Assembly (NCBI GenBank): GCA_947683625.1
Contig: CANTUR010000004.1
Location: 1 to 64,000, forward strand
From: Mallotus nudiflorus
Lineage: Eukaryota; Streptophyta; Magnoliopsida; Malpighiales; Euphorbiaceae
Direction of reading: 5' to 3'
Length of the DNA: 64,000 nt
Part shown: positions 1 through 12,714 of the stretch, one piece after another
Position numbering within the stretch: the stretch's first letter is position 1
How the letters are laid out: each line of letters begins with the position of its first letter
Position numbers and translations under genes: made by a program
Notes under the pieces: model-generated
The model's input: only the letters and a program-made list of their open reading frames with translations
Databases searched by the model: none
Told to the model about the DNA's origin: nothing

Positions 1-2107
1 CCCACTTCCTCCCCACCTTCCTCTCTTCCTCCCGTCGTCGCCTAGCTCCTTATTTTTTGCTAGAATCCATGTGTGTGCTACAGTGTCGCAGGCGAGAATT
101 TGACCACCTTAGCTTATGATTATGGGTTCTTTCAACTCCTTGAGGTTTCGGAAAGCCATGTCCAAGCTTGGTTAACCTTAAATCCCTTCGTTTGTAAGTC
201 ATCTCTAAGTTTGCATTTATGCCTATTAGGGCTTGTATTTTTATTTTTATTTTTAAGCTTGAGTTTGAATGTTTCATGTTAATTTCTTTTAAAAATGTTG
301 TTATATGCATCTTAAGCTTCTCAAATATATTTTTTAGTTTATTTTTCTGAATTTATTTGATTTATGTATAATTATTGTATTTTTGATAATTAAAATGATT
401 TTTATTAATTATGTGTTTTGTAGTGAAATTATGTTAAATTAGTATAGTTAATTTTAGAAGTGAGAAAATAATTTTTTAGTAATTTTGAGTAATTTTGGAA
501 AATATTTGGTATTATGTAATTTTTGGATTTATGGGTAAATTATGTATTTTTATTGAAATTATAGTTAAATTATATGTTTAAAACAATTTTGGAATAATAA
601 ATGGTATTAAAATAATTTTTATAAATTATTTACTATTTTTAACTAATTAATAATAATTTCCAAAAATATATTCAAATAATAATTTTATTTATTATTTTTG
701 TGAATAATGATTTTTAACTATTTTTATTACATATTTAAAAAATTTAGATAATTTATTTATAAATTTTACTATTAGACATTAAATATTTGAAAAATAGATT
801 TTTATTAATATTATATAATTTATTTGAGATTTTATTTAGTTAATGTGAAATATAATATTTAATGTTTTTGGTTATTTAAATAAATTATATTGTGGTTTAT
901 TTATGGATTTTAATGATTTTTATTATTTTATTATTTATATTGATTTTATTGTAAATTGTGAATCTCGGTTGGGAATTGTGTAGTTCGGGATCTCAACCCG
1001 AGGTGTTGTGCATTTGTGATTATAGAAGTGTGTTTGCTTGCAGGATTGACTCTACTTTTAGTAGAGAGACGTCCTGTTTTATAGATAAGATTCTGCTGAT
1101 TTTTTGGTAAAATTCTCGTAAAACATGATAATTGGGTCAATTCTGAGTTTTTATTTTAATTGAGTTGTGTCTAAATCGAGTATTCCTTTAGAATTCTTAG
1201 AACTGTAAATTAGGTATTTCGATTATGATTTGTTATTATTATTATTTTTTTATGTGCGAGACCAAGGCCTATCGGACCAAACCCGTCGAGTCTGTCTCGA
1301 GGAGCACAAAACTGTGAGTTATTATTTTATATATGCATTGCATATAGGATGCATGAATACGAGCTTTCATATTTCCATAATGAGTTTAAAACATGAATTA
1401 TTTCATTAAATGATTTAGTATATTTTTAGTATACTTTTAGTTTTTCTTTGGTATATTTTGATATATATATATGCAACATATATGTTTGATATATTTTTAA
1501 TATATACTTAGTATATTTTGGTATATTCATGGTTTATTTTGGTATATATATAGCATATATATTTGGAATATTTTTAGTATATGTTCAATATATTTTCTAT
1601 ATATAATTGCTATATTTCTCTATAAATGGATGCTATCACGTTTACATTATTCACTTTCATTATTTTAATAATTATAAAATTGATTTGAAGGATAGCAGTA
1701 GAACATGCTATTTAGTGGGCTACGCTAGGACTATTGTGCGACAGTACGGTAGAATTAGGTTGAAAATCTAATATTTGTTATCGAGATGTTGCTTATTAGA
1801 ATGGATGGCTGTGGATCCTCGATTGACCTAGTGTACTCAGGGGCAGTCATGCTAGTAGTGAGATTGCGAATCCTCAATTGACCAAGTGTACTCGGGGACC
1901 AGTATACTACCTTGAGTTGGATAAATGAATACATGGAGTTTGGATAAGCCAATTCACTATTAATTTTGTGATTAAGGTTGCGGATTATTTAGGGTTTTGC
2001 TCCAATCCTTCAATCAAAAATATTTTTTACATTTGTTATTATTATCAAAAGTGGATTTCAACATCTGTATGAATTGCGTGTATATATATATAAACACACA
2101 CACATAC

Positions 2108-2149
<42 letters not shown>

Positions 2150-2574
2150 TATTCTTCTTCTTCATACCTCAATAGTAGACATTTTCATCGATCTTCTTCA
2201 ACCCCAGCTAGATTATGTAAATCTATTATTTGAACTCTTATTGTATTTTAGAGACTGCAGTAGTAGTGTTATTATATCAGTAGTTGTGTTATTGTATCAG
2301 TAGTTTGTTATTTTGATTTTGAGATTTGTATCAGAATAGTAGTGTTATTGTAATAGATGTGTTGTTTTATCAGAGAGTTATAGTTAAATATTCTATGAGA
2401 TATTTTTATGATATGATATAAGATTAATTTTCATATTAATTAAATTTTTAATTCTTGTGTATTTTTTATTTATTTATTTATTGCATGCATTTTTTTAGGC
2501 TGGCTACGGGTTCCGGATTTGAAAGAATTCTCGTTCCCTAACACCAATCATGACTCCCGATTTAGGTCATGGCA
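1..2574 (+). mobile_element. Tekay-type LTR L1, 5' part outside window (subtype A)
   Basis: This is the downstream part of a long plus-strand LTR; its U3 start lies before the window. It opens with the CT-rich, relatively GC-rich leader typical of this LTR family (1-75), then about 900 bp of AT-rich sequence. A conserved hairpin block follows at about 1050-1130, then a 'gcctatcggacc..cccgtcgag..ctcgaggagc' block at 1262-1310 and a 'gctatttagtgggc' block at 1708-1750. Two copies of a subtype-A repeat (tgacc.agtgtactc) lie at 1825-1900. It ends near 2574 with ggtcatggca, one base from the ggtcatgaca terminus seen in other copies. No primer site follows, so it is a solo LTR or its internal region has been lost. 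Short ORFs inside it are not conserved in other copies and are not called. Confidence 0.75.
2075..2146. repeat. (TA)n/(CA)n microsatellite
   Basis: A run of TATA with a short CACACA segment inside LTR L1. The peptide it encodes (isoleucine/tyrosine alternation) is an artefact of the repeat. Confidence 0.9.
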
Positions 2575-4069
2575 CATAACTTGTTGTAATTAAGACTATT
2601 CTATTACTATCTAATTAAAATAAAATAATTACAACAAATAAAAATGACTTTCAGGTCGTATTTAAAAAATTACAACCCAATAAAATAATAAAATTCAATC
2701 ACATTGGTTTAAGGGCTATGCCATACACCATGCATTTAACAATAAACACATATTGCATAACAATTCAATTTATACATATTTTAATTATTATGTTAAAAAA
2801 ATAAATTGTGTGACAAATCCATTCAAGGTCATTGGGGCAGTGCCCTTAAAGGTAAATGATTTACCTAAACTCTTTGAATGAGTTATTGACACACACCCGT
2901 ACCCTAATTATAGGTACATTTACATTCATTTTTGCATTAACATTTACATATATGTTGATAGCATTTAAGTATAAGCCGGTATATGTATAGTTAGACTAGT
3001 ATATCGAGTTAAACCTGTGACTTGTACTCAATCAGAGAGTATGAATTTTTGAATTTTGATGACACTTAAAATGAATAAAATATTGAGAACAAAAGAGATA
3101 TGGAATTAAAATGAAGTAATGATAAGAATTTAAATGTTAGTAAGAAATGAGGACTCAATTTAAGCAAATAGTCATCCTAGAATACAAAATTGAAAGCTTG
3201 AGGATGAATAGGAAGTAAAGCCATTTCATTAAGGATATAAATGGATATTTTGCAAGTTGACATATCCATTTTAGGGCTTCCATCTCCTCTAATTCATGGT
3301 CACTTGGTGCAAACCATTATTTTATTTTATTTTATTTATTTGCTAAAGAAAGAAAAGAAAAGAAAAGAAGAAAAAGAAAGAGAGAAACTAGAGGGGCTGC
3401 TTGATTCTTCAAGTTTAGTCTTGATTTGAAAATGAAATTTGGTAATCAAAAACACTTTTCAAGCTAGAAATTTCATCCTACAAAAGCCTGCTTTAATTGA
3501 TTTGGTATGTAATTTAAGTGTTTTGGTTGATTTCAATTAGGGTTCATGTACAACAGTTCTCAGGCTAAATTCTACTGATTTTTCAGTCTCGATATTTTAA
3601 TTTTAACTTGAGATAAAGAGCTCCAAAGTGAGTGCTATTTAATGATATGGAAATTTTGAAGAGTTCTCTAAAACTGTTCCTCTTTTATTCTGATCTGAAT
3701 CAATTTTTATGTTAGTATAATCAAAGGAAACATTTTAATGCTCAATTTGTCAAATTCTTTGAGCTGATTATAATACGACCCTTATAACTTTTTTTTGGTT
3801 ATCCAATTGAAGTGAAATTTTTCTAGCATATACTAGACATATATATATAACTCTGATTAAAATTTGAGCTTCAAATTCATTTTTTACAGGTCTGAAAATT
3901 TTTTCTAAGTTTGGCTTGAAACAACCCTTTTAGAATTAATGGGTTAGAATTGTGAAATTGAGTTGGTTTATATTTCATGTATATCATATGGGGGCTGAAT
4001 GGTTAGATCAGTATGTGAGATCATTATATTGATGACTTGTAAATAAATTTCATGTTTTAGGTAATGGTA
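2575..4069. other. Unassigned AT-rich spacer between two Tekay LTRs
   Basis: About 1.5 kb with no convincing coding sequence, no primer site next to L1 and no polypurine tract next to L2. It contains an AG-rich stretch (3345-3390, gaaaagaaaag units). The text around 3480-4000 has a transcribed-leader feel (mixed base composition with 'cagttctcaggc' type motifs), but I cannot tie it to a family. It could be pre-insertion host DNA or an unrecognised element. Confidence 0.5.
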
Positions 4070-5245
4070 TGTCACGACCCAGACCAGGGAGTCATGACCG
4101 ACTTTAGGGAACGAGAATTGTTTCTAATCCGAAACCCGTAGTAAGCCTTAAAATAAAAACACATGCAATAATAACACAAAATACACCAGAATTAAAACTC
4201 TAATTAATATAAAAATAAATATTTATATCATAATAATAAAATATCTTCATACAATATTCAAATACAGGGTCTCTAACTAATATAACGTAATGTTACAACA
4301 ATAAACAATACTACTGCAACGATTACTAAAAAACAAGGAAAATGATGGTTTAGTATTTACATAAATTAGCTAGAGAGGAAAGAGTCCGATGAATAGTTCT
4401 ACTATAGAGGTCTAAAGTAAAAGGTCCTAAAAAAATATTGGGGAGGGAGGGGGGGGTCAAACCTCACTGAGTGAATTATTATTATATATATATACATGCA
4501 CTTTAAAATACAAGCATCAATATAATAATATATTTATATTTATATAATATGATATATATGCATTTCATACACATGCCAAAAATCACTTTTTCAATGCAAT
4601 AATAAATATAGGAAAATTTTTAAGTGGAGGATCGGAGCAGAACCCTAAATAGTATGCAACCTCGATCACATAACCAATAGCCAACCGGCTTATCCATAAC
4701 TCCAAATATTTATTTATCCAACTCAAGGAAGTAGCCTAGCCCCAAGTACACTAAGTCAACCATGGATCCACAATCTCACTATTGACATGACTGGCCCTAA
4801 GTACACTAGGTCACCCGAAGATCCGTAGCTACCCTTTCCAATAACCATTAATCTTAATATTCAATTTCATAATCAAATATTCTCAGCTAAAATCTATCGT
4901 ACTATCACGCAACAGTCCTAGCGTAGCCCACTAGATAGCATGTTTTACAACTATCTTCCAAATCATACTTATAATTATTAAAAATAATGAAATGTATAAT
5001 TTAAACATGGTAGTATCCATTTTTAAGGCAATATACAAATATATACCAATTACATACTAAAACATAGATATAAACATTTAATAAAATAAATCATACTTAT
5101 ATTTACATTCTTAAAATATGGATTCTCACAATATTTATTTACGTCCAATGCATATATATAATGATAACTCACAGTTGAGTGAGCTCCACGAGAGTGAACC
5201 GACTAGTTTGGTCTTGAAGGCCTCAGTTTTGGCGCAGCTAAAGAA

Positions 5246-5276
<31 letters not shown>

Positions 5277-6518
5277 TTAGAAATAAATTCCTAATTTAAC
5301 AATTATAGAATTCTAAGAATGACACGATCTAGACACGACTTGAGCAAAATTTCAAAACTAGACTCGGACCGGTTGTCACATTTTACGAGAAATCTATCAA
5401 AAATTCAATAGAGTTTTCTCTGTAAAATGGACGTCTCTCTACTAAAAGTAGAGTCGATCCTACATAGAAATTCACTTCTAAATGATCCACATCACCAAAC
5501 CTCAGGTTGGGCCTCCAAACTGCAAATATTGCTCAACCGAGAACTAATTCCAACAATAATTCCAATAATAATAATAATTACTAATAAATCACCAAAATTA
5601 TAAAATTCAATTAAATACCAAAAATCAATTTATTTAGATAATAAAAGCATAAAAGATGTTTACTTTTCCAAAATAGATAATAAAATCCAATTTACAATTA
5701 AATAATATTAATAAACCAATTATTCAAATTTTTTAAAAGTAATTAGTATAAATTACCAATTATTATGTAAAATACTCAGTTATATAATAAAAACCTAAAA
5801 AATTATTTATGCTTAAAAATAATAATTAAAATCATTATTCGAATATATTTCAAAATTACCATAATTAGCTAAAAAAATAGTAATTAATTTATAAAAATTA
5901 TTTTAATGCCATTATCACTCAAAAACTATCCAAAACCTATTAATTATCAATAATTTCAATTAAAAAATAAAAATTACTTATTTATATTAATTTCTCCAAA
6001 GTTATATTATTCAAAAATTCATAATAAAAATTCAATATGTAATGTAGATAAACTTCCTTCATGAAACTTGCTCTAAATAATATATAGAATTTGATAAAAA
6101 TAAGAAAATTTCAAGACCTGGGACTATGAACAGTACCGAACCTAAAAAATATGTATTTTTAAATAATTTCAAAAAAAATAAAAATAATATTTGAGTAGAT
6201 CTTAGCTCAAATAACAACTAATCTAACTACCACAACTTCAAATAAAATTAATTTCAATAAGAAAAATCAAATTAAACATATTATCATAAATATAAAATTG
6301 AGTTTTCAAGTCCTTACCGGTCGATCTACTTGAAACTAACTACGTATTATCAAAGCTCGTAGCGAGAGCTTCAAAATGAGCCCAAGCTCGATCGATTTTC
6401 TCACTAGCAACTGGAATACACTGTTCACATAGTGCAGTCCTCCACTACTATCGTTGCTACTGGTGTTGTTGTTGTTGCTGTTACTGCTATTGCTACTACT
6501 ACTATTGTTGCTACTTCT
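4070..6518 (-). mobile_element. Tekay-type LTR L2, U3 side missing (subtype A)
   Basis: A minus-strand LTR whose 3' terminus is the reverse complement of tgtcacgaccc at 4070. In minus-strand order reading leftward it shows the hairpin block (about 5378-5462), the 'ctcgtggagctcactcaactgtgag' region (about 5165-5230), the 'ctagtgggctacgctaggac' block (about 4912-4945) and the trailing block at 4070-4150 (cgacccagaccagggagtcatgacc). It stops at 6518, inside the leader region, where the next minus-strand LTR begins. That is the structure expected if the 6519-18498 element inserted into this LTR. The missing U3 half is not recognisable on the far side, where a plus-strand LTR lies instead. Confidence 0.75.
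5243..5272. repeat. (AAT)n microsatellite
   Basis: About nine AAT units inside LTR L2, just after the conserved 'gcctcagttttggcgcagct' block. Confidence 0.85.
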
Positions 6519-9320
6519 TGTCACGACCCAAATTGGGAGTCATGACCAGCGTTAGGGAATAGGAATTCTTTCGAATCCGGAACCTGTAGCAAGTCTTAGA
6601 AATAAAAGCACATGTAATAAATAAATAAAAATATATATGAGACAGAATTAAAAAATTAAATATATATAAATAAATCTTTATCATTATACATAATAAAAAA
6701 TATCTCATACAACATTTGGATACAAAAATCTTTGATACAACACTCAACTACTATAATAATATTACTACTGTAGTTTCTAGATTACAAATCAGAGTTTAAA
6801 TATACATTTTTCATAAAATAGCTGGGGCAGAAGAACACCTGCAAAGAGCTCTACTAAGTTCTGACAATATAAGATCTCCTAAAAAAAATTGAGGGGGGGT
6901 CAGACCTCACTAAGTGAATTATTATATGTATATATACATGCGTCTCCTAATGTCATATGTAGTCAAGCATTATTATTTAATATATATATATACTCACATA
7001 AACAATTCATACATATGTTGAAATCTCTTTTTAATAATAATAAATGCACAAAACATTTTACTTTTGGTTGAAGGATCGAAGCAGAACCCTAACAGTTCGC
7101 AACCTCAATCACAATTTCTCACTAGCCATACAGGCTTACTTAATTTCAATATATATCTCTTATCCTTTTTTGGACAGTAGACTGGCCCCCGAGATACTAA
7201 GTCAACCGAGCTCCAACAGTCTCACTGTCAATGTGATTAGTCTCGAGACACTAGGTCCACCAAGCTCCAGCAATCACACTACTCTCACCACAATATCACA
7301 ATGATCAAATCAATCAAATCTCTGATCAAATAATCTCATGATATCACTCCTAACATTCTAACGTATTGGTGCGCACACAGTCCTAGTGGAGCCCACTAGA
7401 CATCATGTTCTACTGCTATCCTTCAAATAAACTTAATAATTATTAAAATAATAAAAATGCATAATTTAAATTTAATAGCGTCCATTCATAGCAAAATATA
7501 CCCATCATATACAGAAAATATACCAATTGTACACTGGAGATATACTAAAAAATGTTCCAAATATAAAAGCCACATATATACCAAAATAAACTAAAAATAT
7601 ACCATAAACATACCGATTGCATATTAGGAATATATCAAATATATACGTTGCATGTATGTTAAATATACTGAAAGTATACTAAAAGTATACTAAAAAATAT
7701 ATTTTACATTTAAAGAAATATTCATATTCAATTTCATTATAAAATTCATGGATGCTAATTTTTATGCATTCTACATGCAATGCATATATAAGATAATAAC
7801 TCACAAGTTTGTGCTCCTCGAGATTGGCTCACAGGCCTGGTCCGATAGGCCTCGGTCTCAACACAACTAAAAAATAAATATTATATTATCAGAATGAATT
7901 CCAACTTATACATCTAAGAATTCTAAAGAAATACTCGATCTAGTAATTTAAAATCCAATCAAAACATAACGTCTCATGATCGACCCGACGCACATTTTAC
8001 GAGAATTCTACCGAACATTCGGCAGAACATCCTTTGTAAAATGGACATCTCTCTACTAAAAAGTAGAGTTGATCCTACAAGAAAAACACACTTCTAACAC
8101 ACAAGACTTAACACCTCGGGTTGGGATCCTGAACTGCACAATTTCTCAATCGAGGTTCACAATTTACCAAAAATATAAATAAAATAATAAATATATTAAA
8201 AATCATTAAATTCCATAAATGTCCATAAAATACCAAAATATAATATATTTAAAACATTAAAACACTAAATACAATAATTAAAAAAATCTCAAATAATAAT
8301 AATATAATATTAATAAAAATCCAAATTTTCAATAATTCAATATAAAATAGTAAAAATTCACTTTTATATATTCAAAAAGCTCAAATAGCCTAAATATGTA
8401 TTAAAAGTAATTAAAAATCCATTTAATCAACAAAATAGTAAATAATATATTATTTGAATATAGTTTTCAAATTTAGTTTTAATTAGTTAAAAATAGAAAA
8501 TAATTTATAAAAATCTTTTTAATACCCTATATAATTCTAAAATTATCTAAAACACATTATTTAACTATAATTTCCACAAAATTACACAATTAACTCATAT
8601 AAATAGAATTCACATAATATAATATTCCTAAAAATTATATAAATTCACCAAAAATTATTTTAAAAATTCTAAAATTATTAAATCAAATTACTAACACTAT
8701 TTTAACTAAATTTCCATCCAAAATAATTAATTAACATAATTATAAAAAATTCAATATTTTAATATTAAAATAATAAAAATACCCATAATTCAAATTGATT
8801 CAAAAAAATATAAAAAATATATATTTAGGTAGCCTACGATTCACACATCAATATTTCCAAAAGGAAAGCTCATGAATCAATCAAACTCAAGCCTAAAAAA
8901 AAAAAACTCTAAATGACATAAACTAAATTTGAAAAAAACTTAAAATCCAGATGTCGTAAACTTAAACCGACTTAAAAATCAAGATGTACGCATCGAGAGG
9001 ATTTTATAGAGCCCAAAAACTTGAGCTAAAAGTGATCGGATTCCATCGGTGAAACTGTAGCTCTCCATAGTTTATAGTAAAAATGCAGCGACTAGAGGCT
9101 CCTTAATAGCGACAAAAGGAAGATAGGAGGTGGGGCGAGCTTGTTGGCGATCTATGGTGGCTTGGGTGGCACTTGAGAAGCTTGGTGGTACAGTTGTTAT
9201 GTCAACAATGGAAGGAAAAGAAAATAGAAGAAGAAGAAGAAGAAGAAGAAGAAAGAGATAGGTGGGGAACATAAAGAATAGGTTGACCCGTGGGATGCTT
9301 TTTGACTATCTTTTTGTTTT

Positions 9321-9324
<4 letters not shown>

Positions 9325-9385
<61 letters not shown>
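9325..9385. repeat. (TA)n microsatellite in LTR U3
   Basis: About 30 uninterrupted TA units in the U3 part of LTR L3. A TA run sits at the equivalent place in L5/L4 (18913-18961) and near it in L7. Reading frames across it are low-complexity and not genes. Confidence 0.95.
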
Positions 9386-9391
<6 letters not shown>

Positions 9392-9446
9392 CACACACTT
9401 ACACATATTCACACACAACACATGCACATATAATAAAATAATACCA

Positions 9447-9448
<2 letters not shown>

Positions 9449-9496
<48 letters not shown>
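9449..9496. repeat. (AAT)n microsatellite in LTR U3
   Basis: About 16 AAT units in LTR L3. The plus-strand LTR L7 has a far longer tract of the reverse-complement motif at the equivalent position (27715-27812). Confidence 0.95.
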
Positions 9497-9497
<1 letters not shown>

Positions 9498-9754
9498 GAT
9501 ACATGCATGAAATAATAACAATTAATAGTAATACTAATGATAATAAAAATAACACTAGTATTAATAATAATTTTAATATGTTCAGGTAATAAAACTCCCA
9601 CATAAAATAAATTATTTTAAATAAATAAACCTTTAAAATAAAATACATAAAAAATATGCACAATTAATAATAATATATAAATAAAATTTAAAATTTTATT
9701 AACACTACATATTCCAAAATAATTTTATATTATTTAAAATACAGGATCATTACA

Positions 9755-9767
9755 ATCTCCCCTCCTT
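9755..9767 (-). other. Polypurine tract of the Tekay element
   Basis: Read on the minus strand this is AAGGAGGGGAGAT immediately before the LTR start TGTAATG. It is the plus-strand priming site for reverse transcription. The plus-strand relative at 27534-27546 (AAAAGGGGAAAAT) occupies the same position before LTR L7. Confidence 0.85.
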
Positions 9768-9824
9768 ATAAGAATTTGTCCTCGAATTCAAAGAAAAGAA
9801 TAGAAACAAGAATCATCAAGGAAA

Positions 9825-10215
9825 GAGATAAGGATAAGAAGCTTGCATCTCTACTTCAGTCTCCTAAGTGTGCTCCTCCACGTTGTTGCTTCGCCACAAC
9901 ACTTTGACCATCAAAATCTGTTTCAAATGCAAATGACAAACTTGATAGTTTATAATCGCAACAGGTTCTTCCTCGAATGTAAAGTCTTCATTCACTTCCA
10001 TACTATCAGGTTGCAACATGTGTGAAGGGTCTGAAACATACTTCCTCAGCATCGAGATATGGAACACTGGATGCACTTAAGACAAATTTGAAGGCAAAGC
10101 CAACTAATATGCAACCTGAACGGTTCAATATATCAGAGACACCTTCAGGAACATATAGTCCCCAACCTGGAATTCCACATCTCCTTTTGATTATAACAAC
10201 CTTCTCAGCGACATC
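9825..10215 (-). pseudogene. Integrase C-terminus and chromodomain (Tekay)
   Basis: Minus-strand translation gives HPVFHISMLRKYVSDPSHML, the C-terminal signature of plant chromovirus integrases, followed by an acidic linker (FTFEEEPVAIINYQ) and KVLWRSNNVEEHT, the core of the chromodomain (usual pattern V.W......EATWE). A stop follows where the terminal 'E.EMQ..YPHLF' should continue; its remnant is in another register. A chromodomain directs integration to heterochromatin in this clade. The same tail is present on the plus strand at 27187-27500. It continues the integrase at 10513-10990 after frame breaks. Confidence 0.85.
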
Positions 10216-10992
10216 TTAAACCATCTCAAGTTCAGTCAACACTCTCTCCCCAATCTCATCCTAACTCAGGGGGGATCTACACTTCCTTCTATACAAAGCC
10301 TCATATGGTGCTATCCTAATATTGCTATGGTAGCTGTTATTATATGCAAACTCCAAAAGCAGAAAATGATAATCCCAGCTACCTCTCAGATCCAATACAC
10401 ACATCCTCAACATATCTTCCAGTGTTTAGATCGTCTTCTCAGACTAACCATCTGGCTGAGGGTGAAAAACAGTACTGAAATTAAGCCTAGTGGCCATCGC
10501 TTCTTGTAACTTTTACAAAAAATGAGAGGTAAACACTAAGCCTCTATCAAATACAATGGACATAGGTACTCCATGAAGACAAACAATTTGCTTAACATAT
10601 AGCTTCGCCAATTTAGCTACAAAATAAGTGGCTTTAACAAGCAAGAAATGAGCAGACTTAGTCAACCTATCCACAATCACCCAGATGGAATCATATCCAT
10701 CTTTAGAATGAGGTAACCCAACTACAAAATCCATAGCAATTCTCTCCCATTTCCACTCAATAATAGGAAGAGGCTGAAGTTTCCCAGAAGGCTTTTGATG
10801 TTCAATTTTCACCTGTTGACAAGTCAAGCACTTAGCAACAAAATCAACTACATCTTTCTTCAGTCCATCCCACCAGTACAAATCTCTAATACTGTGGTAC
10901 ATTTTAGTGACACTTGGATGTACGCTGTAGGCTATAAAATGTGCTTCCTCAAGGATCTCTTCTCTCAAATTATCCATATAAGGAACACATAA
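10216..10992 (-). pseudogene. Integrase zinc-binding and catalytic core (Tekay)
   Basis: The longest open segment (10513-10977, 154 aa) contains the H-H-C-C zinc-binding region: H...H around EAHFIAYSVHPS, then CLTCQQVK. This is followed by KPSGKLQPLPIIEWKWERIAMDFV, where the D of the catalytic D,D-35-E triad sits in 'MDFVVGLP'. 'WVIVDRLTKSAHFL' and 'IVFDRG' follow; the second aspartate is in the 'SIVFDRG' segment, where the family usually has S.RD or S.D. The rest of the core toward 10216 is broken by stops. Normal role: joining element cDNA to host DNA. Degenerate here. Confidence 0.88.
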
Positions 10993-11089
10993 CCTACCAC
11001 TAATCCATAAAACACCTTCATCATCAAGTGTGAAATCAGTGAACTTCCATACATGAATATTCTTTGAAAGCTCTGCTAGAATAGGATAT

Positions 11090-11710
11090 CAGCCTTAAGT
11101 TGCCTTAATCCTATCTCTCAGCATAGATCAAACTTGAAATAAGCTAACAATCCCCCAGATCTACTCATCTTCATCATCAGACCTTGATCCACTAACTGGT
11201 GCAATTCTTAGATCAATGGTCTCCTCTCCATATTGATATGAGCAAGACTAATTGAGGACTTCCTACATAAGGCATATGCTACCACATTAGCCTTGTCTGG
11301 ATGATAAAGAATCTTGCAATCATAATCCTTCAAGAGTTATAACCATCTCTTATGCCTCAAATTCAGATCTCTCTATTGAAAAATGTACTTAAGGCTCTTG
11401 TGATCAGTGAAAATCTCACAAGTCACCCTATACAGATAATGTCTCTAAATCTTGAGAGCAAAGATCATTGTAGCCATCTCTAGGTCATGGGTAGGATAAT
11501 TATATTCATACTTCTTCAACTGCCTCAAAGCATAAGCTATCACCTTACCATTATGTATCAATACACAACCTAGGCCAACTGTAGAGGCATTATAATATAC
11601 AATGAATTTATCTACTCTATTAGGCAAAGCCAAAACTGGAGCTATGGTCAACTTCTCCTTCAGCAACTGGAAACTGTTCTCACAAGCATCTAACCACTCA
11701 AACTTCACAT
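11090..11710 (-). pseudogene. RNase H and connection region (Tekay)
   Basis: The minus-strand segment 11445-11708 reads KFEWLDACENSFQLLKEKLT, then 'APVLALPN..DKFIVYYNASTVGLGCVLIHNGKVIAYALRQLK' and 'YPTHDLEMATMIFALKI'. This is the RT-RNase H junction and the start of the RNase H fold of Ty3/gypsy elements (usual Y.DAS..GLG.VL.Q). The first catalytic aspartate of 'YSDAS' is replaced (YYNAS), so the domain would be inactive even without its stops. Further RNase H text (TDHKSLKYIF-like) is visible in other frames toward 11330-11440. Confidence 0.85.
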
Positions 11711-12708
11711 TCTTCTAAGTTAAACGAGTCATAGGAGCTGCAATTTTGGAAATATCCTACACAAATCTCCTATAATACCTAACTAAACCCAAAAAACTAT
11801 GAATCTCTATGACTATCGTCGGTCTAGGCCACTTAGATACTGCCTCAATCTTCTATGGATCAACTTGAATACCATCTTTAGACACTACGTGTCCAAGGAA
11901 TACAACACTATCCAACCAAAAATCACACTTTAAGAATTTAGCATAAAGTTTATGTTCTTTCAATGTCTGTAGAACAATCCTCAAGTGATATACATGATCC
12001 TTCATATTCTTCTAATACACCAATATATCATCAATGAAGACTACCACAAACTGATCCACAAATGGTCTGAATACCATGTTCATCAGATCCATAAAAGCAG
12101 TTGGTGCATTAGTTAACCCAAATGACATTACCAGAAACTCATAGTGGCCATATTGAGTGTGGAATGTCGTATTGGGAACATCGGCTTCACTGATCCGCAA
12201 CTAATAATAACCCGACCTCAAGTCAATCTTAAAAAAGAACTATACAACATGAAATGGATCAAACAGATCATCTATCCTCAGGAGAGGATACTTGTTCTTG
12301 ATTGTCACCTTATTCAGCTTTCTGTAATCTATGCACAGTCTCAGGGTACCATCCTTCTTCCTCATAAACAGGACTGGTGCACCACAAGGAGAAACATTGG
12401 GTCTAATAAAACCCTAAGGAGAAACATTCTCGCAATTGCTCCTTCAACTCTTTCAACTTTACAGGAGCTATTATGTAGGGCGGCATCTAAATAGGAGTAG
12501 TGCCTGGAACCACATCTATGTAGAATTTAATCTCTCTGTGAGATGGTAAACCTATCAACTCATAAGCTATAGGGACATCTAAAATAGAAGTCTTCTCCAC
12601 AGTAGTGTCTCTGACTATTGCTAAATATCCCTGACAACCCTTCCTTAGCATCTTTTTAGCCGTGATAGCAAAAATGAGATTCTGAGGTGCAAAACTCTTT
12701 TCACCCAT
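11711..12708 (-). pseudogene. Reverse transcriptase (Tekay)
   Basis: On the minus strand, 12708-12487 gives the protease-RT linker and RT start (RKGCQGYLAIV...DVPIAYE.IGLPSHREIKFYIDVVPGTTPI). The fingers/palm follow in broken frames, including a 'LFMRKKDGTLRLCIDYRKL'-like run around 12300-12370. 12012-12200 gives RISEADVPNTTFHTQYGHYE, then 'MSFGLTNAPTAFMDLMNMVFRPFVDQFVVVFIDDILVY'. The catalytic FIDD is intact at about 12023-12037, one of only two intact RT active sites in the window. Several stops and frameshifts interrupt the domain. Confidence 0.88.
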
Positions 12709-12714
12709 AAACTT

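Larger units (their letters stand above)
6519..9754 (-). repeat. 3' LTR L3 of the minus-strand Tekay element (complete, about 3.24 kb, subtype A)
   Basis: The clearest full-length LTR of the family here. On the minus strand it starts TGTAATGATCC at 9754, directly after the polypurine tract, and ends GGTCGTGACA at 6519. From start to end it holds: AT-rich U3 with an (AAT)n and a long (TA)n microsatellite (9449-9496, 9325-9385); a GA/CT-rich, GC-richer leader (about 9060-9270); about 900 bp AT-rich; the conserved hairpin block (7992-8078); the 'gaggcctatcggaccaggcc' block (about 7818-7860); the 'gtgggctccactagg' block (7378-7400); two subtype-A repeats (7185-7275); the 'ctcactaagtgaatt' block (6902-6922); and the terminal block (6519-6600). 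Confidence 0.85.

Noticed and set aside
2575..4069. Possible internal region of a non-autonomous element between L1 and L2
   Set aside because: L1 and L2 are in opposite orientations and neither a primer site nor a polypurine tract borders the spacer.
9202..9663. Four overlapping minus-strand frames (poly-I/Y, poly-L, poly-Y)
   Set aside because: They are translations of (TA)n and (AAT)n microsatellites.
12144..12494. 116-residue plus-strand frame
   Set aside because: Exact antisense of the Tekay RT, which has unmistakable motifs on the minus strand.
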